This document shows, piece by piece, positions 1 through 8,038 of a stretch of 23,634 bases of DNA (its first letter is position 1; every line of letters starts with the position of its first letter). The position numbers and the translations under genes are program-made. Below the pieces are notes generated by a model. The model did no database searches and was not told where the DNA came from. It saw only the letters and a list, made by a program, of their open reading frames with translations. The DNA comes from Bacteroidales bacterium UBA1797 (GTDB lineage: Bacteria > Bacteroidota > Bacteroidia > Bacteroidales > VadinHA17): contig DCFT01000071.1 in NCBI GenBank assembly GCA_002319885.1, positions 1 to 23,634 on the forward strand. Direction: 5' to 3'.

Positions 1-184
1 TGGAGCCTTTGTTCCATGCTACCTCCGCAGATTCTTCAGCAATTTTATCAACCATAATATTATCTGTGGCAAAAGGCAGGTGGTAATTATGCGCCTCTGT
101 TGCACCCCAGGGTAATACAGCAAGGTCGATTTTTTTGTCTTTTATTGTCTTCCAGTTCGTTTCAGATAAAATAAATGGTCTCAT
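1..184 (-). CDS. Creatininase-family amidohydrolase, N-terminal part (runs off left edge)
   Basis: Only the first 61 codons are inside the window; the gene reads leftwards from an ATG at 184. The segment LPWGATEAHNYHLPFATD (about residues 24-41) matches the N-terminal metal-binding signature of the creatininase / creatinine amidohydrolase family. Its likely metal ligands are E30, H32, H35 and D41. Family members are cytoplasmic metal-dependent amidohydrolases acting on creatinine or on cyclic or formylated amides in cofactor and mycofactocin-type pathways, and the fragment does not show which substrate applies. It is the last visible gene of the leftward gene group after the GT39 gene, 202 bases downstream of it. 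An imperfect -7-like GATGTTTG lies upstream on the minus strand but is too weak to call a promoter. The family call is fairly sure; the specific reaction is unknown. Confidence 0.8.
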   Translation of the reverse strand, partial: MRPFILSETNWKTIKDKKIDLAVLPWGATEAHNYHLPFATDNIMVDKIAEESAEVAWNKGS

Positions 185-386
185 AATTTCAAATTATAAA
201 CTCTTATAAATTGCTCTTATATCATTATAAAGACAAACATCAGATAAAATCAGATATCATGCTTAGGAATTATTTGGAATACATGAACAATATAAAATAT
301 TAAGATTTCTATGGGTTTAATTCTTTTTAAAGGAAGGGATCAAATGCACAATCCGGGGGGATCGGGAGGTAAGAATGCAGCCTGGA

Positions 387-1928
387 TTAGTCAGTAGAGA
401 GTCTCTCCAATCTCCTCTTCCAGAACTCATTAAAGCTTACTATTGGCTCTTCACACAGGTAAACCTGTGTTCCGTATTCCCGTGCATTAGGATTGGAAAT
501 TTTCCCAACAAGGATAATCTTATTAAATTCCTGCCGAACATCTTTGCCGAGTTCTCCGTTAATATAAATAAATGATGTGATATCCGGATCAAACTTTTTT
601 GGTATCCAGTAACGAAAACTCTCATTAAAACTAACTGGTTCGGGGAGACCATACTTCTTTCCTATAATCGTAATAGCACCTGCCTGTCCGTAGTTTTCGC
701 AATAGATGAAGCTTGCCTTTTTATCAGTTATCATTCTGTAGGCTTTATCAGTAATAGATGCAAGTTCTTCCCATCCCAGCATGTCGGCATAATCCTGAGG
801 CAGGGAATGTATTGAGTTGTCTTCAAACCGTCTTCCAATTATTATTCCATATTTTGTTTCAAGAATATGGAAATAATTTACCAGCCCTTCCTCTTTAAAT
901 ACAGGCAGTCCCACCGGAACTCCCGGTATTGTAAGCACTACAAGTATAACAGGTAAAGCAATTCTTGCCCAGTTTCTTTTCAAACTGTAATCGAATGAAA
1001 CCGCTCCGGCAGCAATAAGGAATGGGAAGACTCCAATGGTATAATAGCTTTTACCCCTTAAAAGCATCAGAGCAACAACAACAAAGACTACCAGTAATCC
1101 AAGGAAACGATACTTTACAACTCTCCTGTCTGTAAAAAGAAAAATGAGCCCGGCTATGGTAAGAACCGATGCAAATGAACCCATCATAAGTTGTTCGGCA
1201 AGGAAGGTTACCTTATTAACATTAACCAGTTGTGTGCGCTCAAGCTCGGCCATGTGATTTAGAACCGGAAGTTTATTCACTATCTGCCAGATAATATTTG
1301 GGGAGCATATTAAAAATCCGGCTGCTATTCCTAACCAGAACATTCTTTTTGCAAAAACATTTCGATAACGGGTAAAAGGAACTATTACCAACAGGCCTGC
1401 AAAAAGAACCCCTATCAGATATTTGTTCAATATTGAAAATCCTGCCGCCATACCAAAATAGAGCAGGTATTTTTCTTTCCCCGAGTTTACATAACGAAGC
1501 AGTAAAAAAATTACTAACGTCCAGAAAAAGACATCAAGAAAGACGGGCATATAGAGTGAAAATGTCCTCAGACCGAATCCGGCAATCGTAAAGCCAGTTG
1601 CCGATAAAAACCTGGCATACCGTGATCCTCCCAGGTCTTTTGCAATAGCTGCGATAAGCAAAATCATCACGCCGCTCATAAGTGCGGGTAAAATTCTGAC
1701 AGCAAATAAGCCATGCCCCAGTATAATCTGAAGTAACCAGGCCAGCCATCCTATCATAGGTGGAACAGTAGCGAATCCAAATGCCGGATGTTCCCCCAGG
1801 GAAAAATAAAGAAGTTCATCCCTGTGATACTCGAGGTTGCCTATTACCAGCAGATGAATAAGAATATTGAATATTGCAAGAAGAATTACCGGAAGATCTG
1901 AAGAAATCTTTGATATGTATGATTTCAT
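387..1928 (-). CDS. GT39-family (PMT/ArnT-like) membrane glycosyltransferase
   Basis: This is a polytopic membrane protein of about 513 residues with roughly ten hydrophobic helices, followed by a soluble C-terminal domain of about 150 residues. After the first helix comes the loop HRDELLYFSLGEH, with the acidic pair D37-E38 where GT39 enzymes carry their catalytic acid, followed by FGFATVPPM, matching the F-G-x-x-x-x-P-P-x pattern of this family. GT39 enzymes move a sugar from a polyprenyl-phosphate donor to protein, lipid A or another envelope acceptor on the outer face of the inner membrane. Donor and acceptor cannot be read here. The frame opens at 1982 (MNIFSRINK), but I chose the ATG at 1928: it directly precedes the hydrophobic start MKSYISKISSDL and has AGGAAA about ten bases upstream. 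The gene follows tcdA by about 160 bases. It is not closely similar to the other GT39 gene at 5219. The family is sure, the role is not. Confidence 0.85.
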   Translation of the reverse strand: MKSYISKISSDLPVILLAIFNILIHLLVIGNLEYHRDELLYFSLGEHPAFGFATVPPMIGWLAWLLQIILGHGLFAVRILPALMSGVMILLIAAIAKDLGGSRYARFLSATGFTIAGFGLRTFSLYMPVFLDVFFWTLVIFLLLRYVNSGKEKYLLYFGMAAGFSILNKYLIGVLFAGLLVIVPFTRYRNVFAKRMFWLGIAAGFLICSPNIIWQIVNKLPVLNHMAELERTQLVNVNKVTFLAEQLMMGSFASVLTIAGLIFLFTDRRVVKYRFLGLLVVFVVVALMLLRGKSYYTIGVFPFLIAAGAVSFDYSLKRNWARIALPVILVVLTIPGVPVGLPVFKEEGLVNYFHILETKYGIIIGRRFEDNSIHSLPQDYADMLGWEELASITDKAYRMITDKKASFIYCENYGQAGAITIIGKKYGLPEPVSFNESFRYWIPKKFDPDITSFIYINGELGKDVRQEFNKIILVGKISNPNAREYGTQVYLCEEPIVSFNEFWKRRLERLSTD

Positions 1929-2089
1929 TTCACATTGGTTTCCTGAAGGGTTTACTTTGTTTATGCGACTAAAAATATTCAAAATTTTTGATTAAACAAA
2001 ATGAATCCTGCTATAGCATAATTTGCAATTGTAGTCAAGCTATTTACCTGATAACTAATTATTAGCCGCGGTTTGGGAAAAACTGAATT

Positions 2090-2812
2090 TTATCTTTCAA
2101 TGCCGGCCAGATCGCGTATAACTACTGAAGCGCATGCTATCCCAAAGGCAGAAGGCATATAGGAAATTGTTCCCACAATGGATGCTCTATTTTGTTCACC
2201 ATTGGTAGCAACTATCTTGCTCTTGTCTATTGTTTCCGGTGAATAAACAGCAGTGAAGCCTTCCCTGATTCCGAGCCGGTGCAGGCGCTTTCTCAAAATC
2301 CGGGCAAGGGAACAATCGGTCGTTTTTGAAATATCGGAAATAACGATTCTGGAAGGATCAAATTTTCCACCGGCACCCATTGAACTCACGAGTGGGATCT
2401 TTTTCAGTAGACTATGATAAATAAGAAATATTTTGGGAGACAAAGTATCTATTGCATCAACAACATAATCAAAATCATTTTCCAAGACGGCTGTTATTTT
2501 TTCATCTTTAATATATTCCCTGATGACAGTAAGTTTGATATCAGGATTAATATCCATTATCCGCTTACCCATTACATCAGCTTTGGCCAGACCTTCAGTG
2601 CTTTTCAAAGCGGGCAGTTGTCTGTTCCTGTTTGTTGTATGAATATTGTCACCATCAACAATTGTCATTGCTCCCACGCCCGACCTGCATATCATCTCTG
2701 CAGCAAAAGCGCCAACTCCACCTAACCCTACAACCAGGACATTGGCTTTTTTAAGCCTGTCCAGCTTTTCACTTTCAAGAAGCAATTCTGTCCTTTTCAG
2801 CCAATCGGTCAT
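2090..2812 (-). CDS. tcdA: tRNA threonylcarbamoyladenosine dehydratase (TcdA/CsdL, E1-like ThiF family)
   Basis: TcdA uses ATP to cyclise the t6A37 modification of ANN-decoding tRNAs to ct6A. The 240-residue protein starts MTDWLKRTELLL, the usual TcdA beginning. It has the ThiF nucleotide-binding loop VVGLGGVG (27-34), the acidic ribose contact in IVDGD (51-55), the TNRNRQ box (60-65), a lysine at K77, VVDAIDT (117-123), and a cysteine C167 in TTDCSLARILRKRL where family members read CDPLAR. The reading frame can be extended to an ATG at 2866, but those 18 residues fall in an intergenic palindromic repeat (2834-2922) and look spurious, so I take 2812. It lies 110 bases after tatD on the same strand, and the repeat fills most of that gap. 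The assignment is confident; other E1-like proteins (MoeB, ThiF) are longer or carry zinc-binding CxxC pairs that I do not see. Confidence 0.92.
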   Translation of the reverse strand: MTDWLKRTELLLESEKLDRLKKANVLVVGLGGVGAFAAEMICRSGVGAMTIVDGDNIHTTNRNRQLPALKSTEGLAKADVMGKRIMDINPDIKLTVIREYIKDEKITAVLENDFDYVVDAIDTLSPKIFLIYHSLLKKIPLVSSMGAGGKFDPSRIVISDISKTTDCSLARILRKRLHRLGIREGFTAVYSPETIDKSKIVATNGEQNRASIVGTISYMPSAFGIACASVVIRDLAGIER

Positions 2813-2833
2813 AGTGATTTCTAATATTCTTCT

Positions 2834-2922
2834 CTTTGTGTTACTCTGATTTCCCTTTTTGATCATTTGTGGTAAATTAATTCAATTTTTACCACATGGA
2901 GAACACTAAGGTTCACAAAGGA
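2834..2922. repeat. Dispersed palindromic intergenic repeat, copy C
   Basis: A perfect 9-base inverted repeat, tgtggtaaa at 2868-2876 and tttaccaca at 2888-2896, encloses an 11-base loop. Outer blocks ctttgtgtta (from 2834) and cacaaagga (2914-2922) are complementary in part and match the outer blocks of the copies at 7927 and 19781. The element ends exactly where the tatD stop codon (2923-2925) begins and reaches to about 20 bases before the tcdA start. It is probably transcribed as a hairpin between the two genes. Its function is unknown. Confidence 0.7.
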
Positions 2923-3603
2923 TTATTCAATTCCAAAAAAGGTATTAAAATTATTGATAATTATTTGCTTTAACTGATCAACCCTTATGTTGAGATCGAC
3001 AGCAACTTTCTCATAAATTGACATGATATTTACATCTGCTCCATCAGTTTCAAGAAATATCCTGTTTGCCGGCAGCTGACTTATTAATTGCCCCGACCCG
3101 GGTCTGAGGACAAAATCAAACCAGAAAGAGAGATAAATACCTTTTGATAACAGTTGTGACGCAAGTGTGACATTTCCCCTGAACCCATGGACAAGCCAGG
3201 ACATTTTCGGTTTAAGTTTTTTTTGAGCTGCCATTAGTTCATCCCATGCTCTTACACAATGAATTACAACAGGTTTCCTTAATTTTTCAGATATTGCAAT
3301 CTGTTCTTCAAAAGCCAATCGCTGGAGTTGCATAGAAGGTCCTCTCAGCCTGTCAAAGCCTGCTTCGCCAATAGCTATTACATCGGGCAGACAAGCGGTG
3401 TTTTCCACAGCACTTAAGAGTTGTTTATGATTTTCTTCATTTAGGAACCACGGATGTATACCATAGGTAAATGCAACACCTGCGATATCATCGGGTGTTT
3501 TCCCTTCATGTGCCATGAGACTTTCGAGAATAAATATTCCCGGAGAAGAAGTACCACCATGAACATGGATGTCTATAAAGTCACCTGATTTCGGAAGATG
3601 CAT
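2923..3603 (-). CDS. TatD-family metal-dependent hydrolase / deoxyribonuclease
   Basis: A TIM-barrel metallo-hydrolase of the TatD family, whose members act as 3'-5' exonucleases or DNases and in some cases remove D-amino acids from tRNA. The 226-residue protein keeps the family motifs in order: DIHVHG with H13 and H15, GIHPW (48-52), IGEAGFDR with E80, VIHCVR with H115, VHGFRG with H139, and LETDGAD with D187. It is some 35 residues shorter than E. coli TatD, which is usual for the short Bacteroidota form. Its ATG (3601-3603) overlaps the gltX TGA by one base in the string TGATG, so translation is probably coupled to gltX. The family is certain. Whether it is orthologous to TatD, YcfH or YjjV cannot be decided, so I give no symbol. 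Confidence 0.9.
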   Translation of the reverse strand: MHLPKSGDFIDIHVHGGTSSPGIFILESLMAHEGKTPDDIAGVAFTYGIHPWFLNEENHKQLLSAVENTACLPDVIAIGEAGFDRLRGPSMQLQRLAFEEQIAISEKLRKPVVIHCVRAWDELMAAQKKLKPKMSWLVHGFRGNVTLASQLLSKGIYLSFWFDFVLRPGSGQLISQLPANRIFLETDGADVNIMSIYEKVAVDLNIRVDQLKQIIINNFNTFFGIE

Positions 3604-5117
3604 CAGTTCTCCACGGATAAAAGATTAATTCCTGTGTCAATTCTTTTAAGGGTCTCATTCTTGCCAATCCAGCTTATAATGTCAAACATATGAGGCCCTC
3701 TTAAAGCGCCTACGATTACAAGTCTGAAAGCGTTCATAACAGCTCCTGTATTGTAACCTCGTTCCTCAATCCATGCTTTAATGACTGGTTCAACAGTTGC
3801 CGCAGAAAAATCACTTATCAGCTCTAATTGAGATTTTAATTCGCTGAGAATTACTCCGGAATCCTCTTTCCACCTTCTTTTTACAGCTTCCTGATCATAT
3901 GACTCCGGGGCTTTGAAAAAGAAATCAGTCTGTTCCCAGATATCCTTTACAAAACTGACTCTTTCTTTTACCAACTCTATAAGAATTTCGAGTCTGACAA
4001 TATCATCATTAAAACCTTGCGCTCTCAGAATCTCCCTGAATTCCTTTGCAAGCTCGCTATTGGATTTTTTTTGCAGATACTGATGATTAAACCATTTTGC
4101 TTTTTCAGCGTCAAACCTGGAACCTGATTTTCCGACCCGCTCAATCGAAAAAGCATTAATCAGTTCATCCATTGTAAATATTTCCTGTTCAGTTCCCGGG
4201 TTCCAGCCAAGCAAGGCCAGCATATTAATAAATGCTTCAGGAAAATATCCCTCTTCACGATACCCTTTTGCGGTTTCCCCATATGGCCAGTAAAGAGGAA
4301 ATACCGGAAATCCCATTTTATCTCCATCGCGTTTGCTCAGCTTACCTTTACCATCAGGTTTCAACAGCAAAGGCAGATGGGCAAAAAGAGGAGCTTCCCA
4401 ACCAAATGACCGGTACATCAAAATATGAAGCGGTAATGAAGGAAGCCACTCCTCCCCCCGGATCACATGACTGATCTCCATAAGATGATCATCAACTATG
4501 TGCGCCAGATGATAAGTCGGCATACCGTCTGACTTATACAAAACCTTATCATCAAGAGTTGAGGTATTAACAACTATTTCCCCACGGATAAGATCTTCAA
4601 AATGAATATCTTCATTTTGAGGCATTTTGTAACGGATAACATAAGGTTCTCCCTTTTCAAGTTTTGATCTCCATTCATCTTCCTTTAAAGTGAGCGAGTT
4701 GATCAGATTTTCACGTAACTCAGAATTATAATTAAATGTCTTCCACGATCTTTCTGATTCATTTCTCAGAGCTTCAAGTTTTTCCGGCGTATCGAAAGCA
4801 TAATATGCATCACCTTTGTCTATCAGCTTCTCCGCATATTGTTTGAATATTTCCTTTTTGTCACTCTGCCGATATGGACCAAATTTTCCACCTTCCCTTA
4901 CTCCCTCATCAACAATTATTCCACACCATTTAAGCGATTCCATAATATACTCTTCGGCACCTTCAACAAATCTTGTCTGATCAGTGTCTTCGATCCTCAG
5001 AATAAATGTCCCCCCATTCTTCTTTGCAAAAAGATAGTTATAAAGAGCCGTTCTTACACCACCGATATGCAATGGACCAGTCGGACTCGGGGCAAAACGT
5101 ACACGTACTTGTTTCAT
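3603..5117 (-). CDS. gltX: Glutamyl-tRNA synthetase
   Basis: Class I synthetase charging tRNA with glutamate in the cytoplasm. The 504-residue protein opens with MKQVRVRFAPSPTGPLHIGG, where HIGG (17-20) is the HIGH signature. The second ATP-binding motif is KLSKR (259-263). The stretch just after KLSKR, reading DGDKMGFPVFPLYWPYGETA, is an insertion absent from the E. coli enzyme and familiar from Bacteroidota. RIEDTDQTR (41-49) forms part of the glutamate site. The frame could start at 5162 (MFVYLCIYI), but the 15 extra residues lie over a good -7 promoter element (5146-5153) and precede the universal start of the family, so 5117 is preferred. It is the first gene of a leftward group with tatD and tcdA and is divergent from a GT39 gene. 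Confidence 0.97.
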   Translation of the reverse strand: MKQVRVRFAPSPTGPLHIGGVRTALYNYLFAKKNGGTFILRIEDTDQTRFVEGAEEYIMESLKWCGIIVDEGVREGGKFGPYRQSDKKEIFKQYAEKLIDKGDAYYAFDTPEKLEALRNESERSWKTFNYNSELRENLINSLTLKEDEWRSKLEKGEPYVIRYKMPQNEDIHFEDLIRGEIVVNTSTLDDKVLYKSDGMPTYHLAHIVDDHLMEISHVIRGEEWLPSLPLHILMYRSFGWEAPLFAHLPLLLKPDGKGKLSKRDGDKMGFPVFPLYWPYGETAKGYREEGYFPEAFINMLALLGWNPGTEQEIFTMDELINAFSIERVGKSGSRFDAEKAKWFNHQYLQKKSNSELAKEFREILRAQGFNDDIVRLEILIELVKERVSFVKDIWEQTDFFFKAPESYDQEAVKRRWKEDSGVILSELKSQLELISDFSAATVEPVIKAWIEERGYNTGAVMNAFRLVIVGALRGPHMFDIISWIGKNETLKRIDTGINLLSVEN

Positions 5118-5145
5118 ATTATTATTGAATCTGTTAATATAAATG

Positions 5146-5153
5146 CAAAGATA
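5146..5153 (-). promoter_or_regulatory. Putative gltX promoter, Bacteroidetes -7 element
   Basis: On the minus strand this reads TATCTTTG, an exact match to the Bacteroidetes housekeeping -7 consensus TAnnTTTG. It ends 28 bases before the gltX ATG. The expected -33 TTG is replaced by TTTC at the right distance (about 20 bases further upstream), so it is a partial match. The position would give a leader of roughly 20 bases for gltX and its downstream genes. Inferred from motif and position only. Confidence 0.5.
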
Positions 5154-5218
5154 GACAAACACATGTATATAGAAAGATTTTAGTAACTTCCAGCTTGTAA
5201 TTATTCAAGATTACCTGT

Positions 5219-6808
5219 ATGGCTAAGTTATCATCAGGCTTCAACAGAATATCCAAAGCAAACGAATGGTATTTTCCCGCACTTATCGTGGCAGTCAATC
5301 TGATCATTAAAGTCATCCCTGCAGGAATACTTGAGCTTGGAAACGACGAAGTCTACTACTGGACATATGCCCTGTTCCCCGACTGGAGCCACTTCGATCA
5401 TCCTCCTATGGTTGGCTTGACAATTCAGCTCTTTACATTAAATCTAAGACTTGAAAGTGAAATTTTCATGAGACTGGGATCTTTAGTCCTGTCATCCTTA
5501 AATATATTTTTATTGTTTTTTCTCGTTAAGAAATTATATTCACGCAGAGCGGCAATTATCGCAATCCTGCTCTTCACCTCTTCTTTTTACTTCAATATAA
5601 TAAGCGGCCTTTTTATTTTACCTGATACCCCTCAGACATTTTTTATACTCCTGGCTTTATACTTCGGGCTGCCTGCAATTACAGTTAAAAATCCTTCAGT
5701 GAAGGACTATCACAATGTCCTTCTTTTTGGTCTTTTTACAGGACTGGCATTCCTGAGCAAATATCATTCTCTTTTTTTATGGTTCGGATTTGGTCTTTAT
5801 ATTCTTTTTCATAACAGGGTATGGTTAAGAAAACCAGTATTTTATTTAAGTATTCTGGTTACACTTATCATGATGACGCCTGTTCTTTACTGGAATATGA
5901 AAAATAACTTTATCACATTCACTTATCATAGCGGCAGGATTGATCTTTTCCATGATCCCATAAATCTGCAAACCTTCCTTCAATTCAACCTTGGTCAGTT
6001 TTTCTACCAGAATCCTGTTTTGTTTGTTGTTTTTATTCTTGCATTATCAGAATTGCTCAGGAAAAAGAGAGAGAAACTCAGTGATCTGCATTTACTGCTG
6101 GTCTATCTTTCGCTTCCGATGATATTGCTTTTCACATTTATTTCACTGTTCAGGAATACTCTGCCTCACTGGACAGGTCCTGTCTTCATTTGTTTGATAA
6201 TACTTGGCAGTGAATGGCTTTCTGATCTATATGAAAAACAGAGTAAGAAAGTCTTCAATACGATACTCAGTGCGAATATCCTCTTTATTTTAATACTCGT
6301 AGCCGGGACAATTCAAATCAGGTATGGGATCATTTTTCCGGCTGAAAGGAGTTCTGATCCCACAAATCTCGGAAATAATGATTTTACACTTGATATGTAT
6401 GGCTGGAAGCAGGCAAAAAGTAAATTCAGCCAGTTCCTGTTGAAGGAAAAGATAAATAACAGGGATGTCAAAAATGTTAAGCTAATCGAAAATAAATGGT
6501 TCCCTGCTGCTCACATTGATTTTTACATTGCCCATCCTTTGAATATTGATCTTATTGCCCTGGGCAATATTGAAGCAATCCATAAGTACTACTGGATAAA
6601 TAAAACCCGGAATATAACGTCAGATGACCGGATCTATTTCATCAGCAGCAGTCAGCATTACTATGACCCTGAAGGATTTTCAAATTTATTCTCAGGGATA
6701 ATTCCAAAGGATACTATACCAATCATCAGAAACGGAGTGACAGTAAAAAATCTCTTTATTTTCGAAATGGTTGGCTTAAAGACAGATTCTATTGCTCAAT
6801 TACACTGA
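5219..6808 (+). CDS. GT39-family (PMT/ArnT-like) membrane glycosyltransferase
   Basis: A 529-residue polytopic membrane protein with about ten hydrophobic helices in the first 350 residues and a soluble C-terminal domain of about 170. The first periplasmic loop has ELGNDEVYYWTYAL with the acidic pair D43-E44, then HFDHPPMVG (58-66). This D-E-x-Y-Y-W plus D-H-P-P-M pattern is the classic GT39 (ArnT/PMT_2) catalytic loop. Such enzymes use polyprenyl-phosphate sugars on the outer side of the inner membrane. The substrate is unknown; no lipid A modification or exopolysaccharide genes lie next to it. It is divergent from gltX with 101 bases between the starts and is followed after 69 bases by tdh. 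The ATG at 5219 is the only start that precedes the first helix and catalytic loop with a plausible N-terminal tail. Compared with the GT39 gene at 387-1928, its loop is much closer to ArnT. Confidence 0.88.
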   Translation: MAKLSSGFNRISKANEWYFPALIVAVNLIIKVIPAGILELGNDEVYYWTYALFPDWSHFDHPPMVGLTIQLFTLNLRLESEIFMRLGSLVLSSLNIFLLFFLVKKLYSRRAAIIAILLFTSSFYFNIISGLFILPDTPQTFFILLALYFGLPAITVKNPSVKDYHNVLLFGLFTGLAFLSKYHSLFLWFGFGLYILFHNRVWLRKPVFYLSILVTLIMMTPVLYWNMKNNFITFTYHSGRIDLFHDPINLQTFLQFNLGQFFYQNPVLFVVFILALSELLRKKREKLSDLHLLLVYLSLPMILLFTFISLFRNTLPHWTGPVFICLIILGSEWLSDLYEKQSKKVFNTILSANILFILILVAGTIQIRYGIIFPAERSSDPTNLGNNDFTLDMYGWKQAKSKFSQFLLKEKINNRDVKNVKLIENKWFPAAHIDFYIAHPLNIDLIALGNIEAIHKYYWINKTRNITSDDRIYFISSSQHYYDPEGFSNLFSGIIPKDTIPIIRNGVTVKNLFIFEMVGLKTDSIAQLH

Positions 6809-6877
6809 TACTATTACAAAAATCAGGTTTTGAACCCCGGATTTGTATTAATTTAGCAGCAATAAAATTATCTCTTT

Positions 6878-7912
6878 ATGAATAAAATGAAAGCACTTGT
6901 TAAGGCCAGACCTGAAAAAGGTTTGTGGATGCAGGAGGTTCCTGTTCCCGAACCGGGTTTGAATGATGTCATTATTAAGGTGAGTAAATCCGCAATCTGT
7001 GGGACCGACCTTCATATTTATGAATGGAATGATTGGGCAAAAAAAACAATCCATACACCCATGGTTATTGGTCATGAATATATGGGATATATCGAAAAAA
7101 TGGGCGCAGGAGTAACCAACCTGAAGATAGGTGAAAGAGTCACAGGAGAAGGACATCTTGCCTGTGGTCATTGTCGTAACTGCCGGCGCGGAAAGGAACA
7201 TGTCTGCGAAAATACCGTGGGAATAGGGGTCAATATCGACGGGTCATTTGCAGAATATGTGAAAGTGCCTGCCGTCAATGTCATTCCACTCGATCACAGG
7301 ATCCCCGATGAATGGGCTGCAATTATGGATCCATTCGGAAATGCAACCCATACAGCTTTATCATTCCCACTGATTGGGGAAGATGTTCTTATCACCGGAT
7401 CAGGACTGATTGGAAGTATGGCGGTTGCTATTGCAAAATATGCCGGTGCCAGGTTTATTGTCGCCAGCGACCTTAGTGATACTAGGCTTGAGATTGCAAA
7501 GAAAATGGGAGCTACCCTTACTGTCAATCCATCTAAAGGAGAGAAAATCTCAGACGCAGTTAAGAAACTGGGTATGCGGGGATTTGATATTGGTCTTGAA
7601 ATGTCAGGATCACCAAAGGCCTTCGTCGACATGCTTAACAATATGTATAATGGTTCCAGTATATCATTACTCGGAATTCTTCCTTCCAACTTCGAAGTTC
7701 CCTGGAGTGATATTATATTCAAGGCAATAACCTTAAAAGGAATATATGGCCGTGAGATGTGGGAAACATGGTACAAGATGGAGCAGATGATTATCGGGGG
7801 TATAGATTTAAATCCCGTTATAACACACCGTTTTCCTATTGATGATTTTCAGAAGGGTTTCGACGAGATGGAAAAAGGGAACTGCGGAAAAGTAATATTG
7901 AACTGGGACTGA
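6878..7912 (+). CDS. tdh: L-threonine 3-dehydrogenase (zinc, NAD)
   Basis: Oxidises L-threonine with NAD to 2-amino-3-ketobutyrate, the first step of threonine degradation to glycine. The 344-residue protein is a medium-chain zinc alcohol dehydrogenase relative and is close in length to E. coli Tdh (341). Catalytic zinc ligands are C41 in AICGTDLHIYEW, H66 and E67 in GHEYMG. Structural zinc ligands are C96, C99, C102 and C110 in CGHCRNCRRGKEHVC. The NAD-binding turn is TGSGLIGSMA, slightly different from the common GxGPIG. DPFGNATHTAL and GREMWETWYKM are typical of Tdh rather than of general sorbitol or alcohol dehydrogenases. Start at 6878; an internal ATG at codon 4 is also possible. The next gene, kbl, encodes the second enzyme of the pathway, which strongly supports this call. 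Confidence 0.95.
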   Translation: MNKMKALVKARPEKGLWMQEVPVPEPGLNDVIIKVSKSAICGTDLHIYEWNDWAKKTIHTPMVIGHEYMGYIEKMGAGVTNLKIGERVTGEGHLACGHCRNCRRGKEHVCENTVGIGVNIDGSFAEYVKVPAVNVIPLDHRIPDEWAAIMDPFGNATHTALSFPLIGEDVLITGSGLIGSMAVAIAKYAGARFIVASDLSDTRLEIAKKMGATLTVNPSKGEKISDAVKKLGMRGFDIGLEMSGSPKAFVDMLNNMYNGSSISLLGILPSNFEVPWSDIIFKAITLKGIYGREMWETWYKMEQMIIGGIDLNPVITHRFPIDDFQKGFDEMEKGNCGKVILNWD

Positions 7913-7926
7913 AATTAATATTTTAA

Positions 7927-8024
7927 CCCTTTGTGTAACTTAGTGTTGTACTTAGTGACCCTTTGTGGTAAAAAAATCCATTAACCACAAAGGGTCACAA
8001 AGGGAATCACAATGGTACACGAAG
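7927..8024. repeat. Dispersed palindromic intergenic repeat, copy A (between tdh and kbl)
   Basis: A perfect 15-base inverted repeat: gtgaccctttgtggt at 7955-7969 and accacaaagggtcac at 7984-7998, with a 14-base loop. The flanks carry more of the same words: ccctttgtg at 7927-7935 (complementary to cacaaaggg at 7996-8004), a duplicated cttagtg, and ggtacac at 8014-8020. The 19781 copy shares taacttagtgtt, accacaaagg, cacaaagg and ggtacaca. The element fills nearly all of the tdh-kbl gap. It has no U-tract after either arm and so is not a normal terminator. Confidence 0.85.
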
Positions 8025-8038
8025 TAAAATGACAAAAT

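Noticed and set aside
375..575. Plus-strand open frame of 66 codons
   Set aside because: It lies antisense to the end of the GT39 gene, has no recognisable motif and its neighbours explain the region.
7294..7776. Minus-strand open frame of 160 codons
   Set aside because: It is a shadow inside tdh; the plus frame has all Tdh motifs and the minus translation resembles nothing.
7927..8024. Hairpin between tdh and kbl as an intrinsic terminator
   Set aside because: The stem is strong but no U-tract follows on either strand, and the same element recurs elsewhere, so it is listed as a repeat.
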